From NCBI RefSeq assembly GCF_029637485.1, contig NZ_CP069128.1, forward strand, positions 1,302,001 through 1,366,000: 64,000 nt of DNA, written 5' to 3'. This document shows positions 1 to 8,352 of the stretch, one piece after another. The position numbers and the translations under genes were made by a program. This DNA comes from Sphingomonas sp. LHG3406-1. Its GTDB lineage: Bacteria; Pseudomonadota; Alphaproteobacteria; Sphingomonadales; Sphingomonadaceae. Within the stretch, counting starts at the first letter, position 1. Each line of letters starts with the position of its first letter. The notes below the pieces were generated by a model. That model saw nothing but the letters and a program-made list of their open reading frames with translations. It was not told where the DNA came from and did not search any database.

Positions 1-775
1 CATCGTCCACGTCCACCCCGACCCGAATGAGCTTGGCCGGGTCTACCATGCCGACCTGCCGATCTGCGCCGACATGGGCGAGTTCGCACAGGCGCTCGAC
101 CACTGGGACGAGCCCGACCTCCTCCCCTTCGGCGCCGGTGCCGAAGCGCATGCCGACTATCTCGCCTGGACCACCCCGGCCCCGCGCGAGGGCGTCGCCT
201 TCGACCTCGGCCCCTGCGTCGGCCTGCTGCGGGACAAGCTCCCCGCCGATACCATCGTCTGCAACGGTGCGGGCAATTTCTCGGGCTGGTTCCACCGCTA
301 CTGGCGCTACGCCGCTTGTCCTTCGCAGCTTGCGCCGACCAGCGGCACCATGGGCTACGGCCTTCCCGCCGCGGTCGCCGCGGCGCTGCGCTTCCGCGAC
401 CGCTCGGTCCTTTGCGTCGCGGGCGACGGCGACTTCCTGATGAACGGCCAGGAGCTCGCCACCGCAGCGCAATATGGCGCCGACCTGCTCGTCCTGGTGG
501 TCGACAATGGCAGCTACGGCACCATCCGCATGCACCAGGAGCGCGACTATCCCGAGCGCCTGTCGGCGACCTCGCTCCACAACCCCGACTTCGCTGCCCT
601 CGCCCGCGCCTTCGGTGCCTGGGCCGACACGGTCGACAGCACCGAAGCCTTCGCTCCGGCGCTGGATGAGGCCTTGTCGCGCAAGGGCATCCGCCTCCTC
701 CACCTCAAGACCGACGTCGAGGTGATCACCAACCAGACCACCATCTCGGCGCTGAGGGCCAGGGCAAAGGGCTGA
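1..775 (+). CDS. ThDP-dependent acetolactate synthase-like enzyme, C-terminal part
   Basis: The 5' end lies outside the window; the open frame enters at base 2 and stops at a TGA. What is visible is the C-terminal ThDP-binding half of a decarboxylase/acetolactate synthase-type enzyme. It carries the GDGDFLMNGQE motif that binds Mg and diphosphate, followed by a hydrophobic strand and the DNGSYGT segment that closes the cofactor site in this superfamily. The substrate cannot be read from this half; acetolactate synthase large subunit, benzoylformate decarboxylase and related 'ThDP-binding protein' families all share it. The tail is short and basic. The next gene follows after about 70 bases and looks independently expressed. 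Confidence 0.85.
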   Translation, partial: IVHVHPDPNELGRVYHADLPICADMGEFAQALDHWDEPDLLPFGAGAEAHADYLAWTTPAPREGVAFDLGPCVGLLRDKLPADTIVCNGAGNFSGWFHRYWRYAACPSQLAPTSGTMGYGLPAAVAAALRFRDRSVLCVAGDGDFLMNGQELATAAQYGADLLVLVVDNGSYGTIRMHQERDYPERLSATSLHNPDFAALARAFGAWADTVDSTEAFAPALDEALSRKGIRLLHLKTDVEVITNQTTISALRARAKG

Positions 776-847
776 TCAGGAACATTCCTTATTGGCGAGG
801 CGCCACGGCCGGAGCGATCAGGCACTCCTCACATGGGGAGAAATGCC

Positions 848-1042
848 ATGTTCGCACGCAATGAAGGTGCTCTGGACCGCACGCTCCGGGTTGTCGCCGG
901 ACTCGCCATCCTGTCACTGGCCTTCATCGGTCCGAAGACTGCGCTGGGTTATCTTGGCATCGTGCCGCTGCTGACCGGCCTCGTCGGCTACTGCCCCCTT
1001 TATTCGCTGATCGGCATCAATAGCTGCCCGGCGAAGCGCTGA
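848..1042 (+). CDS. DUF2892 small inner-membrane protein
   Basis: A 64-residue protein with the DUF2892 layout: an N-terminal NEGALDRTLRVVAG segment followed by two hydrophobic helices and a short Cys-containing C-terminus (YCPLYSLIGINSC). The family is found alone or fused to rhodanese domains and its role is unsettled; membrane location is inferred from the helices. I chose this ATG rather than an in-frame ATG 15 bases upstream because the GGGGAGAA ribosome-binding site sits about 6 bases before it and the product then begins at the family-typical MF..N. A GC-rich 190-bp spacer follows before the catalase gene. Confidence 0.8.
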   Translation: MFARNEGALDRTLRVVAGLAILSLAFIGPKTALGYLGIVPLLTGLVGYCPLYSLIGINSCPAKR

Positions 1043-1233
1043 GCTTCGCCGCCGCTCCCGGCCCCCAGGTCGCGCGAGACGTTCGCGGCGTCGTCGCCCG
1101 GACGCGTCGTCCCGTCGCGAAGACCGCCTTCAGCGCCCCAAAGAAACAGCGTCGAAACAAACCTTTACGGCCGAGCCCGCGTTGCACCTCCACCCTCCAC
1201 AAGCAGTGGCGCTCACCCGAAAAGGACAGATCC

Positions 1234-2121
1234 ATGTACTATCATGACGCACGCTTGCAGCACCCGGTCCGCGTGACCGAGCCCGACCCGGCCTTCGCCC
1301 GCTCGCTCCAGCAGGCGATCGGCGGCGTCGAAGGAGAGATACGCGTCTGCATGCAATATTTCTTCCAGGCCTGGAACGCGCGTGGACCCGACAATCGCTA
1401 TCGCGACATGCTGCTCAACACGGCGACGGAAGAAATGAGTCACATCGAGATGCTCGCCACCGCCGTCGCGCTCAACCTCGAGACCGCCCCGGCCCACCTC
1501 CAGGAAGAAGGCGTCAAGGACAAGCTGGTCGGCGCCGTGATGGGCGGCGAGCGGCCGCGGGCCGCGATCGAGGGCATGATCCACAAGCAGATGCTGTCCG
1601 CCGGCATGGGCGCCATGCCGATCGACAGCGACGGCGTGCCGTTCAACATGAGCCACATCTATGCCAGCGGCAATCTCGCGGCCGACATGACTGCCAATGT
1701 CGCCGCGGAATCGACCGGCCGGGTGCTCGCCGTCCGCCTCTACAACCAGGCGCACGACGAAGGGATGAAGGACATGCTCTCCTTCCTCATCGCCCGCGAC
1801 ACCATGCACCAGAACCAGTGGCTGGCGGTGATCGAGGACCTCGGCGGATTCTCCAGCCAGTTTCCCATTCCCAACAGCTTCCCGCAGGAGATGGAAAAGG
1901 GCGACTTCAGCTACAAATATTTCGTCACCTCGACCGACGGCAGCTTCCCAACGGGCCGCTGGAGCGAGGGCGAGAGCATCGACGGCAAGGGTCGTTTCGA
2001 GGCGACCAAGGTCGAGCCGATGGGAGCCGTCCCCGTTCTCGGCCCGGCGCGCCCCGACTCCGGCGCGCAGAAGGAGCAGATGGGCGCCAACGCCACCGAC
2101 AAGATGTTCTTCAACAAGTAG
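1234..2121 (+). CDS. Manganese catalase family protein
   Basis: A 295-residue ferritin-like dimanganese catalase, predicted to dismutate hydrogen peroxide without haem in the cytoplasm. Helices carrying the expected metal ligands are visible: GEIRVCMQYFF near residue 35, EEMSHIEM near 68-75, and the pair around AAESTGRV and NQAHDEGM in the second half. The length and C-terminal extension fit the non-haem catalase family (KatN/YjqC type). The start ATG is preceded by AAAAGGACAG, a good ribosome-binding site. The gene stands alone, with a 190-bp upstream spacer and a strong hairpin directly after it. Such enzymes are often stress-induced, but no convincing sigma-factor consensus was found here. 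Confidence 0.93.
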   Translation: MYYHDARLQHPVRVTEPDPAFARSLQQAIGGVEGEIRVCMQYFFQAWNARGPDNRYRDMLLNTATEEMSHIEMLATAVALNLETAPAHLQEEGVKDKLVGAVMGGERPRAAIEGMIHKQMLSAGMGAMPIDSDGVPFNMSHIYASGNLAADMTANVAAESTGRVLAVRLYNQAHDEGMKDMLSFLIARDTMHQNQWLAVIEDLGGFSSQFPIPNSFPQEMEKGDFSYKYFVTSTDGSFPTGRWSEGESIDGKGRFEATKVEPMGAVPVLGPARPDSGAQKEQMGANATDKMFFNK

Positions 2122-2127
2122 GCGCGA

Positions 2128-2151
2128 GCAGGCGGGCTCCGGCCCGCCTGC
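2128..2151. terminator. Palindromic bidirectional terminator between catalase and thiG
   Basis: Two perfect 10-base arms (GCAGGCGGGC and its complement) enclose a TCCG tetraloop, immediately after the catalase stop and before the converging thiG stop. There is no U-tract on either side, so it may act as an RNA 3'-end stabiliser or a weak terminator. Confidence 0.6.
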
Positions 2152-2158
2152 CGTCCGC

Positions 2159-2950
2159 TCAGATCAGCCCGGCGAGCGGGCTCGACGGATCGGCGTAGCG
2201 CCGCTTCTGCATGCGACCGGCGCGATAGGCCAGCCGCCCCGCTTCCACCGCTGCCTTCATCGCGCGGGCCATCAGGATGGGGTCCTTGGCCTCGGCGATG
2301 GCGGTATTCATCAGCACGCCGTCGCAGCCAAGCTCCATCGCATAGGCCGCGTCGCTCGCCGTGCCCACCCCGGCATCGACCAGCACCGGCACCTTCGCGC
2401 CCTCGACGATCAGCCGGATGGTCACCGGGTTCTGCACGCCCAGCCCCGAGCCGATCGGCGCGCCCAGCGGCATGACCGCCACCGCGCCAGCATCCTCGCA
2501 GCGCTTCGCCATGATCGGATCGTCGGTGCAATAGACCATCACCTCGAATCCCTCCTTGGTCAGGAGCTCGGTCGCCCGCACCGTCTCGATCATGTCGGGG
2601 TAAAGGGTCTTGGCCTCCGCCAGCACCTCCAGCTTCACCAGGGTCCAGCCGCCCGCCTCGCGCGCCAGTCGAAGCGTCCGGATCGCCTCCTCGGCGGTGA
2701 AGCAGCCGGCCGTGTTGGGCAGGTAGGTGATGACCTTGGGATCGATATGGTCGGTGAGCTTGGGCGCGTTCGGATCGGTCAGGTTCACCCGCCGCACCGC
2801 CACGGTGACGATCTCAGCCCCGCTCGCCGCCACCGCCGCCGCATTCTGCTCAAGGCTCTTGTACTTGCCCGTTCCGACGATCAGCCGCGAGGTGAAGGTG
2901 CGGCCAGCGACCGTCCAGCTGTCCTTGTCGATCTGCACCGGAGCATTCAC
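2159..2950 (-). CDS. thiG: Thiazole synthase ThiG
   Basis: A 263-residue TIM-barrel enzyme that condenses deoxyxylulose phosphate, dehydroglycine and ThiS thiocarboxylate into the thiazole phosphate half of thiamine. Family signatures include [12 protein letters not shown] at the N-terminus, VKLEVL with the Schiff-base lysine, PLGAPIGSG and the phosphate-binding [12 protein letters not shown] chose a GTG start 1 base after the thiS stop because a GGAGG lies 6-10 bases upstream, embedded in the last codons of thiS; a longer frame exists upstream but only shadows thiS. The ORF is translationally coupled to thiS. Confidence 0.95.
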   Translation of the reverse strand: MNAPVQIDKDSWTVAGRTFTSRLIVGTGKYKSLEQNAAAVAASGAEIVTVAVRRVNLTDPNAPKLTDHIDPKVITYLPNTAGCFTAEEAIRTLRLAREAGGWTLVKLEVLAEAKTLYPDMIETVRATELLTKEGFEVMVYCTDDPIMAKRCEDAGAVAVMPLGAPIGSGLGVQNPVTIRLIVEGAKVPVLVDAGVGTASDAAYAMELGCDGVLMNTAIAEAKDPILMARAMKAAVEAGRLAYRAGRMQKRRYADPSSPLAGLI

Positions 2951-2951
2951 C

Positions 2952-3170
2952 TCAACCACCTCCAACGAAATGGACGATCTCGAAATCGTCCCCATCCTCG
3001 ACCGGCACGTCGCCGAGCGTCGACTTGGGCACGATCTCGAGATTGCGCTCGACCGCGACACGTGCCGGATCGAGCCCGAGATCGAGCACGAGGCCCGCGA
3101 CACTCGTCCCCGCGGCGACCCGGCGATGCTCGCCATTGACCTTGATGCTGTGCGTTTCCGTCTCGCTCAT
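2952..3170 (-). CDS. thiS: Sulfur carrier protein ThiS
   Basis: A 72-residue ubiquitin-fold sulfur carrier. It ends in the Gly-Gly tail (HFVGGG) that is adenylated and thiocarboxylated before donating sulfur to ThiG. The start is the ATG giving [13 protein letters not shown]; in-frame codons further upstream would add a non-homologous arginine-rich leader. The stop is 1 base before the thiG start and the glycine codons double as the thiG ribosome-binding site. No ThiF, ThiO or TPP riboswitch is visible in the short divergent spacer upstream. Confidence 0.93.
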   Translation of the reverse strand: MSETETHSIKVNGEHRRVAAGTSVAGLVLDLGLDPARVAVERNLEIVPKSTLGDVPVEDGDDFEIVHFVGGG

Positions 3171-3176
3171 TGCACC

Positions 3177-3258
3177 TTCCCCTACCCGGTCGTCCCGCGC
3201 CCCGTCGAGGGGCCTTGGCCCATGCCTCGACTTCGCCATGGCCGAGCGGGTAGAGGGA
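3177..3258. repeat. Imperfect palindrome in the thiS/aroQ divergent spacer
   Basis: The 92-bp spacer between divergent thiS and aroQ is largely an imperfect inverted repeat: CCTACCCG at its left is matched by CGGGTAGAGG at its right, with an inner GTCGAGGGGC / GCCTCGAC pair. It resembles the intergenic palindromes seen elsewhere in the window and must also hold both promoters. Confidence 0.45.
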
Positions 3259-3262
3259 CGGG

Positions 3263-3694
3263 GTGAAACGCATCCTTGTCCTCAATGGTCCCAACCTCAA
3301 CCGGCTCGGCACGCGCGAGCCCGAGGTCTATGGTTCCGACACGCTCGACGACATCGCCGGCCGGCTCCACGAGCAGGCGGCGAGGCTGGAGGTCGGGATC
3401 GACGTCCGCCAGTCCAACCATGAGGGCCACCTCATCGACTGGCTGCACGAGGCGGCCGACACCGGCCTCCATGCGGTGATCCTCAATGCCGGCGGCTTCA
3501 CCCACACCTCGGTGGCCCTGCGCGATGCCATCAGCGCCATTGCCGTACCCGTCATCGAGGTCCATCTCAGCAATCCCGCCGCGCGCGAGAGCTTTCGGCG
3601 CCGCAGCCTCATCTCGGGCGTTTGCGCAGGGGTGATCAGCGGCTTCGGCGCCGACAGCTATACGCTTGCGCTGGACGCCGCCGCCCGGCTCTGA
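3263..3694 (+). CDS. aroQ: Type II 3-dehydroquinate dehydratase
   Basis: A 143-residue flavodoxin-like enzyme for the third step of the shikimate pathway (3-dehydroquinate to 3-dehydroshikimate). The N-terminal LNGPNLNRLGTREPEVYG contains the catalytic tyrosine (residue 23) and loop arginine; NAGGFTHTSVALRDA and EVHLSNPAARESFRRRS supply the substrate-binding Asn, Thr/Ser and catalytic His. The length is standard. The start is GTG with AGAGGGACGG just upstream. The gene precedes accB by 34 bases on the same strand, so aroQ-accB-accC is probably one transcription unit. Confidence 0.96.
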   Translation: MKRILVLNGPNLNRLGTREPEVYGSDTLDDIAGRLHEQAARLEVGIDVRQSNHEGHLIDWLHEAADTGLHAVILNAGGFTHTSVALRDAISAIAVPVIEVHLSNPAARESFRRRSLISGVCAGVISGFGADSYTLALDAAARL

Positions 3695-3728
3695 CAAAGC
3701 GCGCGGCGACAGATTACAGGGAATTACC

Positions 3729-4208
3729 ATGTCCGACGAACATAAGCAGATGCGGATCGACGCCGGCCTCGTGCGCGAGCTCGCCGAGCTGCTCAGCGCC
3801 AATGAGCTTTCGGAAATCGAGGTCGAGGACGGCGATCGCAAGATCCGCGTCAGGCGCGAGCTGACCGTCGCCGCAGCGCCCGTCCAGCACCTTGTCGCCG
3901 CAGCGCATCAGCTTGCACCGGCCCAGGCTCAGGCCGCGCCGGTCGACACCGCGACCGAGGCGCCCGTCTTCACCGGCGACATGGTCCGTTCGCCGATGGT
4001 CGGCACCTGCTACCTCTCGGCCGAACCGGGCGCGCCGCCGTTCGTCGCGGTCGGCGATACGGTCAAGGAGGGCGACACCCTCCTCATCGTCGAGGCGATG
4101 AAGGTGATGAACCCGATTTCCGCCCCGCGCGGGGGCCGGATCGTCCAGCTGCTGGTCGAGAATGCCCAGCCCGTCGAGTTCGACCAGCCGCTGGTGGTCA
4201 TCGAATAG
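3729..4208 (+). CDS. accB: Acetyl-CoA carboxylase biotin carboxyl carrier protein
   Basis: A 159-residue biotin carrier subunit of acetyl-CoA carboxylase, first step of fatty acid synthesis. A charged N-terminal helix region and an Ala/Pro linker (about residues 45-80) lead into the C-terminal biotinyl domain. The biotin-accepting lysine is Lys125 in [10 protein letters not shown]; the usual EAMKM/L is EAMKV here. The ATG is preceded by AGGGAA. Its TAG stop overlaps the accC GTG start by one base, indicating translational coupling. Confidence 0.96.
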   Translation: MSDEHKQMRIDAGLVRELAELLSANELSEIEVEDGDRKIRVRRELTVAAAPVQHLVAAAHQLAPAQAQAAPVDTATEAPVFTGDMVRSPMVGTCYLSAEPGAPPFVAVGDTVKEGDTLLIVEAMKVMNPISAPRGGRIVQLLVENAQPVEFDQPLVVIE

Positions 4209-5566
4209 TGGCCGGCAAGATCAACAAGCTGCTGATCGCCAACCGCGGCGAGATCGCGCTGCGCATCCAGCGGGCGGCCAAGGAACTGGGAATCAGGACG
4301 GTCGCGGTCCACTCGACCGCCGACAGCGACGCCATGCACGTACGGCTGGCCGACGAAGCGATCTGCATCGGCCCGCCCGCCGCGCGCGATTCCTACCTCA
4401 ACATCCCGAACATCATCTCGGCCGCCGAAATCGTCCACGCCGACGCCATTCATCCGGGCTACGGCTTCCTTTCCGAGAACGCCCAGTTCGCCGAGATCGT
4501 CGAGCTCCACAACATCATCTGGGTCGGCCCGAAGCCCGAGCATATCCGGATCATGGGCGACAAGGTGGAGGCGAAGCGCACCGCCGCGGCGCTCGGCCTT
4601 CCGCTCGTTCCCGGCTCGCCCGGTCCGATCAGCGACCTTGCCGAAGCCAAGGCGATCGCCGCCGAGATCGGCTATCCCGTCCTGATCAAGGCCGCGTCCG
4701 GCGGTGGTGGGCGCGGCATGAAGGTGGTGCCCGACGAAGGGCAGCTCGAGACCCTGATGGCGCAGGCCTCGTCGGAGGCCAATGCCGCCTTCGGCGACCC
4801 GACCGTCTACATGGAAAAGTATCTCGGCGACCCGCGCCACATCGAGTTCCAGGTGTTCGGCGACGGCGACGGCCAGGCCGTCCACCTCGGCGAACGCGAC
4901 TGCTCGATCCAGCGCCGCCACCAGAAGGTCATCGAGGAAGCCCCCTCCCCGGTCATCTCGGCCGAGCAGCGCGCACAGATGGGCGAGCGTGTCCGCAAGG
5001 CGATGGCCGACATGGGCTATCGCGGCGCCGGCACCATCGAGTTCCTCTACGAGAATGGCGAATTCTACTTCATCGAGATGAACACCCGGCTGCAGGTGGA
5101 GCATCCGGTGACCGAGATGATCAGCGGTCTCGACCTGGTCGCCGAGCAGCTCCGCATCGCCGAAGGCCGCGGCCTCAGCATCGCTCAGGACGAGGTCGTG
5201 CTGAAGGGCCACTCGATCGAGTGCCGGATCAACGCCGAGGATCCCGAGACCTTCGCCCCCTCGCCCGGCCTGGTGAAGAATTTCGTCGCGCCCGGCGGCC
5301 TTCAGACGCGCGTCGATAGCGGCCTCTATTCGGGCTACAAGGTGCCACCCTATTACGACAGCATGATCGGCAAGCTGATCGTGTGGGGCGAGGACCGGCC
5401 CGCCGCGATCGCCCGCCTCCGCCGCGCGCTCGAGGAATTCGTGGTCGAAGGTCCGAAGACCAACGTCCCACTCCACCAGCGCATCCTCAAGGAGGAAGCG
5501 TTCGCGAGCGGCGATTACACGATCAAGTGGCTGGAGCGCTGGCTCGAGGAGCAGAAAGCCTCCTAA
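4208..5566 (+). CDS. accC: Acetyl-CoA carboxylase biotin carboxylase subunit
   Basis: A 452-residue ATP-grasp biotin carboxylase that carboxylates the AccB biotin. Visible signatures are the N-terminal [22 protein letters not shown], the glycine-rich ATP loop [30 protein letters not shown] with metal and catalytic residues, and [11 protein letters not shown]. The start is GTG, overlapping the accB stop by one base. The C-terminus ends shortly after the biotin carboxylase C-domain, so this is the stand-alone subunit and not a fused propionyl-CoA type carboxylase. Confidence 0.97.
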   Translation: MAGKINKLLIANRGEIALRIQRAAKELGIRTVAVHSTADSDAMHVRLADEAICIGPPAARDSYLNIPNIISAAEIVHADAIHPGYGFLSENAQFAEIVELHNIIWVGPKPEHIRIMGDKVEAKRTAAALGLPLVPGSPGPISDLAEAKAIAAEIGYPVLIKAASGGGGRGMKVVPDEGQLETLMAQASSEANAAFGDPTVYMEKYLGDPRHIEFQVFGDGDGQAVHLGERDCSIQRRHQKVIEEAPSPVISAEQRAQMGERVRKAMADMGYRGAGTIEFLYENGEFYFIEMNTRLQVEHPVTEMISGLDLVAEQLRIAEGRGLSIAQDEVVLKGHSIECRINAEDPETFAPSPGLVKNFVAPGGLQTRVDSGLYSGYKVPPYYDSMIGKLIVWGEDRPAAIARLRRALEEFVVEGPKTNVPLHQRILKEEAFASGDYTIKWLERWLEEQKAS

Positions 5567-5635
5567 CCGGCAGCCCGGCCCCGTGTCGGGCCCACCTGCC
5601 TGTTTTCTGCCCTTCGCGCGGCAGCAGGAAAGTGG

Positions 5636-5656
5636 ACCCCGGATCAAGTCCGGGGT
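5636..5656. repeat. Short palindromic repeat after accC
   Basis: ACCCCGGA and TCCGGGGT arms enclose a 5-base loop, followed by GACG. It lies in the accC-aat spacer, next to another CTGCC/GGCAG hairpin. The form resembles a dispersed intergenic repeat; it may also act as the 3' end of the acc transcript. Confidence 0.5.
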
Positions 5657-5690
5657 GACGTGATCGCGCAGGCTGCGTTACTTCTCCATT

Positions 5691-6380
5691 ATGAGCCACA
5701 TGCTCGACCCCAATCTAGTGCTGCGCGGCTATGCCTCGGGCGTCTTTCCCATGGCCGACAGCCGCGACAGCGACGAGCTCTTCTGGGTCGAGCCGCGCAC
5801 CCGGGCGATCCTGCCGCTCGAACGCTTCCACGTCTCCCGAAGCCTCGCCCGCCGTCTCCGCTCGGGCTGCTTCCGGGTCACCGCCGACGAAGACTTCGCC
5901 GGAGTCCTGACCGGCTGCGCCGACCGGCCCGAGACCTGGATCAATCGCCCGATCGAACAGGCGATGATCGCCCTTTTCCACGGCGGGCAGGCCCATTCTG
6001 TCGAGGTATGGGAAGGCGATGCCCTGGTCGGCGGCGTCTATGGCGTTGCGCTCGGTCGCGCCTTCTTCGGCGAAAGCATGTTCAGCCGCCGCACCGACGC
6101 TTCCAAGGTCGCGCTGGCTTTCCTCGTCGCCCGCCTTCGGGCCGGCCACTTCACCCTGCTCGACTGCCAGTTCATGACCAGCCACCTCGCCTCGCTCGGC
6201 GCGGTGGACGTCACCCGCAGGCGCTACGTGGCGTTGCTCGGCGAGGCGCTCGGCTCGGCAGTCGCGGAGCCGCGACCGGACTGGCGCTCGCTCGACGGAT
6301 TGCTGTCGTCGCCAACCGAACCGGCCTCGTCCGCCGCCGCCGGAAAGTTCATCGTGCAGCTCTTGGGCCAGACGTCGTAG
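5691..6380 (+). CDS. aat: Leucyl/phenylalanyl-tRNA--protein transferase
   Basis: A 229-residue GNAT-fold enzyme that adds Leu or Phe from aminoacyl-tRNA to proteins with N-terminal Lys or Arg, feeding the ClpS/ClpAP N-degron pathway. Recognisable segments are RGYASGVFPMADS, FWVEPRTRAILPLERFHVSRSL, HSVEVWEGDALVGGVYG, FFGESMFSR and LLDCQFMTSHLASLGA. The ATG follows a spacer that contains palindromic repeats. The last 157 bases overlap, antisense, the 3' end of the DUF2155 gene on the other strand. Together with bpt at the end of the window, this genome segment encodes both bacterial aminoacyl-protein transferases. Confidence 0.95.
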   Translation: MSHMLDPNLVLRGYASGVFPMADSRDSDELFWVEPRTRAILPLERFHVSRSLARRLRSGCFRVTADEDFAGVLTGCADRPETWINRPIEQAMIALFHGGQAHSVEVWEGDALVGGVYGVALGRAFFGESMFSRRTDASKVALAFLVARLRAGHFTLLDCQFMTSHLASLGAVDVTRRRYVALLGEALGSAVAEPRPDWRSLDGLLSSPTEPASSAAAGKFIVQLLGQTS

Positions 6381-6790
6381 ACGCGGTGCTGGACGACGTT
6401 GAGCGACGGGCTCTCCTTGTAGAGCCAGCCCGAGAAGACGCGGTCATAGGTGCCGTCCGGCTGCTGCACATCGACCTGGACGAACGCACCAGTCAGCTGG
6501 TCGAACTCCCACGGGGGAGTCTTCTCGCAGGCGCGCAGCCGAACGATGACGTCATCGAAGCGGACCGCCTGGCCGGGCTTCAGACGGACGTCGCGGGCGA
6601 TGCCGTTGCGCTTGTTGAGGATACCGAGCACCGCCACGCGCTCGTTCATCGGCGTCGTGCCGGGCGCGAGCGGCCCGGCGGGTGCCGCCCTGGCCTGCTC
6701 CTTTGGCTGCTCGTCACCCCTGCCCGGCAGCCGATCGCAGCCGGCGGCCAGCAGTCCGAGCGACATCAGAGCGACGTGACGAAGGCGCAC
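6224..6790 (-). CDS. DUF2155 lipoprotein-like protein
   Basis: A 188-residue protein with a lipoprotein-like signal (ALMSLGLLAAGC), a Pro/Ala-rich linker, then the DUF2155 domain (residues about 50-155: VAVLGILNKRNGIARD, VRFDDVIVRLRACE, FSGWLYKESPSLNVVQHRVYDVWPKSC). The function of the family is unknown; in alphaproteobacteria it is commonly beside NDUFA12 and aat, as here. I chose the GTG one base after the NDUFA12 stop. The C-terminal Ser-rich tail beyond WPKSC is encoded opposite the aat 3' end, and the conserved VWPKSC codons themselves lie antisense to the last codons of aat. Confidence 0.85.
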   Translation of the reverse strand: MRLRHVALMSLGLLAAGCDRLPGRGDEQPKEQARAAPAGPLAPGTTPMNERVAVLGILNKRNGIARDVRLKPGQAVRFDDVIVRLRACEKTPPWEFDQLTGAFVQVDVQQPDGTYDRVFSGWLYKESPSLNVVQHRVYDVWPKSCTMNFPAAADEAGSVGDDSNPSSERQSGRGSATAEPSASPSNAT

Positions 6791-6791
6791 C

Positions 6792-7175
6792 TCAGTCGGG
6801 GGTCCAGGCCTGATAATCGCCGGTCGCCGCAGCCCGCTTGCCGCCACGCGACAGCGATCCCGACGGACGATAGGTCTCGCCGGTCCCTGACAGGTTAGGC
6901 CGGCCCGGCTTCTCGAACGGGCGCCGCGGCGGCAGGGATTTGTCCGGCACGTCCTCGATCTGCCCGCGCAGCCAGCTCTGCCACTGCGGCGGAGTCCGGC
7001 TGGCGTCGTTCGACCCCTGGTAGATCACCCAGCGGCGACGCGGGTCTTTCCTGTGCACGAAATAGACGTTGCCCGCCTCGTCGCGCCCGACTTCGCGGCC
7101 ATGCCGGCGCGTCAACAGCGATGTGCCGATGGTGGCGCCGTTCCACCAGGTGAAGATGCTCGCCAGGATTCCCAT
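6792..7175 (-). CDS. NDUFA12 family NADH:ubiquinone oxidoreductase accessory subunit
   Basis: A 127-residue protein of the NDUFA12 (17.2 kDa complex I subunit) family, present in alphaproteobacteria and mitochondria. The N-terminal TWWNGATIGT, the GREVGRDEAGNVYF segment and RRWVIYQGSNDASRTPPQWQSWL are family signatures. It is expected at the periphery of respiratory complex I; no other nuo gene is in the window. The DUF2155 gene begins one base after its stop, so the two are translationally coupled. Confidence 0.93.
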   Translation of the reverse strand: MGILASIFTWWNGATIGTSLLTRRHGREVGRDEAGNVYFVHRKDPRRRWVIYQGSNDASRTPPQWQSWLRGQIEDVPDKSLPPRRPFEKPGRPNLSGTGETYRPSGSLSRGGKRAAATGDYQAWTPD

Positions 7176-7228
7176 GGAGCAGCGCCCTAGCCCGGTCGCC
7201 CTGCCGGGGGCAAGGCGCTTCGGTCAGG

Positions 7229-7708
7229 TCAGCGCACCCACTCCACCTTGTCCCCCGCCTTGATGCCCAGCTCCGCGGTGCGGCCGCCGGCGAGCTCGAG
7301 GACGGCGCCGACCGGTTCGACTGACGTCGTCGGCTCGAGGCTCAGCGGGATGGTATTCTCGGCGATGCTGCTGATCGTCCCGTCCGTACGGACGAAGATC
7401 ATGTCGAGCGGGATGAGCGTGTTCTTCATCCAGAAGCTCGCCGGGCGTGGCGGTTCGTGCGGGAAGATCATGCCGCGGTCGGGCGCCAGGCTGTCGCGGT
7501 TCATCAGCCCCTGCGCCTGCTCCTCGGGCGTGCGCGCCACCTCGACGGTGAACTTGTGCTCCTTGCCGGCGGCGGTGCGGATGGTCAGTGGCACCTGCTC
7601 CAGTCCGGCGGCCGAACGCTCCAGTCGCGGCTCGCCATTGGCGGAGGGCTGGCAGGCGGCGGCGGCAAAGGCGAGCGGAAGCACCGCGAGCAGCGCCAGC
7701 CGCTTCAA
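7229..7708 (-). CDS. DUF192 lipoprotein
   Basis: A 159-residue DUF192 protein with a lipoprotein-type signal (LKRLALLAVLPLAFAAAAC). The domain shows KFTVEVARTPEEQAQGLMNRDSL, the FPHEPPRPASFWMKNTLIPLDMIF core and VLELAGGRTAELGIKAGD. Its role is unknown, with one crystal structure type in the family suggesting ligand binding. The start is a TTG whose TTGA overlaps the stop of the cold-shock gene; no ATG or GTG exists between the signal sequence and that stop, so the TTG is the best start. Probably exported and anchored to a membrane. Confidence 0.85.
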   Translation of the reverse strand: MKRLALLAVLPLAFAAAACQPSANGEPRLERSAAGLEQVPLTIRTAAGKEHKFTVEVARTPEEQAQGLMNRDSLAPDRGMIFPHEPPRPASFWMKNTLIPLDMIFVRTDGTISSIAENTIPLSLEPTTSVEPVGAVLELAGGRTAELGIKAGDKVEWVR

Positions 7709-8304
7709 TCCTTGCGCAGGTCGACCGCGGTCAGGCCCTTGCGCCCTTCCGCGATCCGAGCCTCCATCCGATCCCCCGGCTGGAGATCGCCAAGACCGGC
7801 CCGGCGTACCGTCTCCATGTGAAGGAAGATGTCCTGCTCGGACGCTCCGATGCGATTGACGAAGCCATAGCCTTTGACGCGATTGAACCACTTGACCTCC
7901 ACCGGCTCGAACGGCCCAGCGCCGTCCAGCAGGGCGGTCCGGTCCGACCGGTCCTCCGACGGCGACAAGGCAACGCGCGTCACCACCGCTTCGGTCAGAT
8001 CGATCGACAGCACGCGTACCGCCTGCAGACCCCGATCCTGCCGCACCACGGCGCAAGTCACAACCGCTCCTTCGGGCAGGCTGCGGCGGCCATGTTCGCG
8101 CAAGGTGGAAAAATGGACGAGGATGTCGCCTTCGATGTCATCGCTGACGAGAAAGCCAAAGCCGCGCGTTGCGTCGAACCACTTGATTCGACCGCTGACG
8201 CGAAGGTCCGATTCGCGCGCTTCTTCCGCCACTTGAACCGTGGCGAAAGGCTCCTCCTCGGCCCCCGATGCTGACGCATACTCCCGTTGCACGGTGCTAC
8301 GCAT
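7705..8304 (-). CDS. Double cold-shock-domain protein
   Basis: A 199-residue protein with two cold-shock domains rather than the usual single 70-residue one. CSD1 spans about residues 35-105 with RNP1-like IKWFDATRGFGFL and RNP2-like ILVHFS; CSD2 spans about 133-199 with VKWFNRVKGYGFV and IFLHMETVR. An acidic linker joins them. Such two-domain CspD-like proteins are characteristic of alphaproteobacteria and bind single-stranded nucleic acids. Ribosome-binding signal before the ATG is weak and an in-frame GTG 12 bases downstream is an alternative. The stop overlaps the DUF192 start. Confidence 0.9.
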   Translation of the reverse strand: MRSTVQREYASASGAEEEPFATVQVAEEARESDLRVSGRIKWFDATRGFGFLVSDDIEGDILVHFSTLREHGRRSLPEGAVVTCAVVRQDRGLQAVRVLSIDLTEAVVTRVALSPSEDRSDRTALLDGAGPFEPVEVKWFNRVKGYGFVNRIGASEQDIFLHMETVRRAGLGDLQPGDRMEARIAEGRKGLTAVDLRKD

Positions 8305-8352
8305 AACACATGTCCGTACAAACAGAAAGTTACGTTACCCCAACGAAAACGA

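Noticed and set aside
779..803. GGAAC-N17-CGCC resembling an EcfG general stress promoter before the DUF2892 gene
   Set aside because: The -10 element CGTT is matched at only two of four positions; too weak to annotate.
2159..3136. Fused ThiS/ThiG-like reading frame of 325 residues
   Set aside because: The first 62 codons are an out-of-frame reading of thiS; the ThiG protein starts at the GTG after the thiS stop.
4010..5647. A 545-codon open frame antisense to accBC
   Set aside because: Aspartate/Ala/Leu/His-rich shadow translation of accB-accC; no domain.
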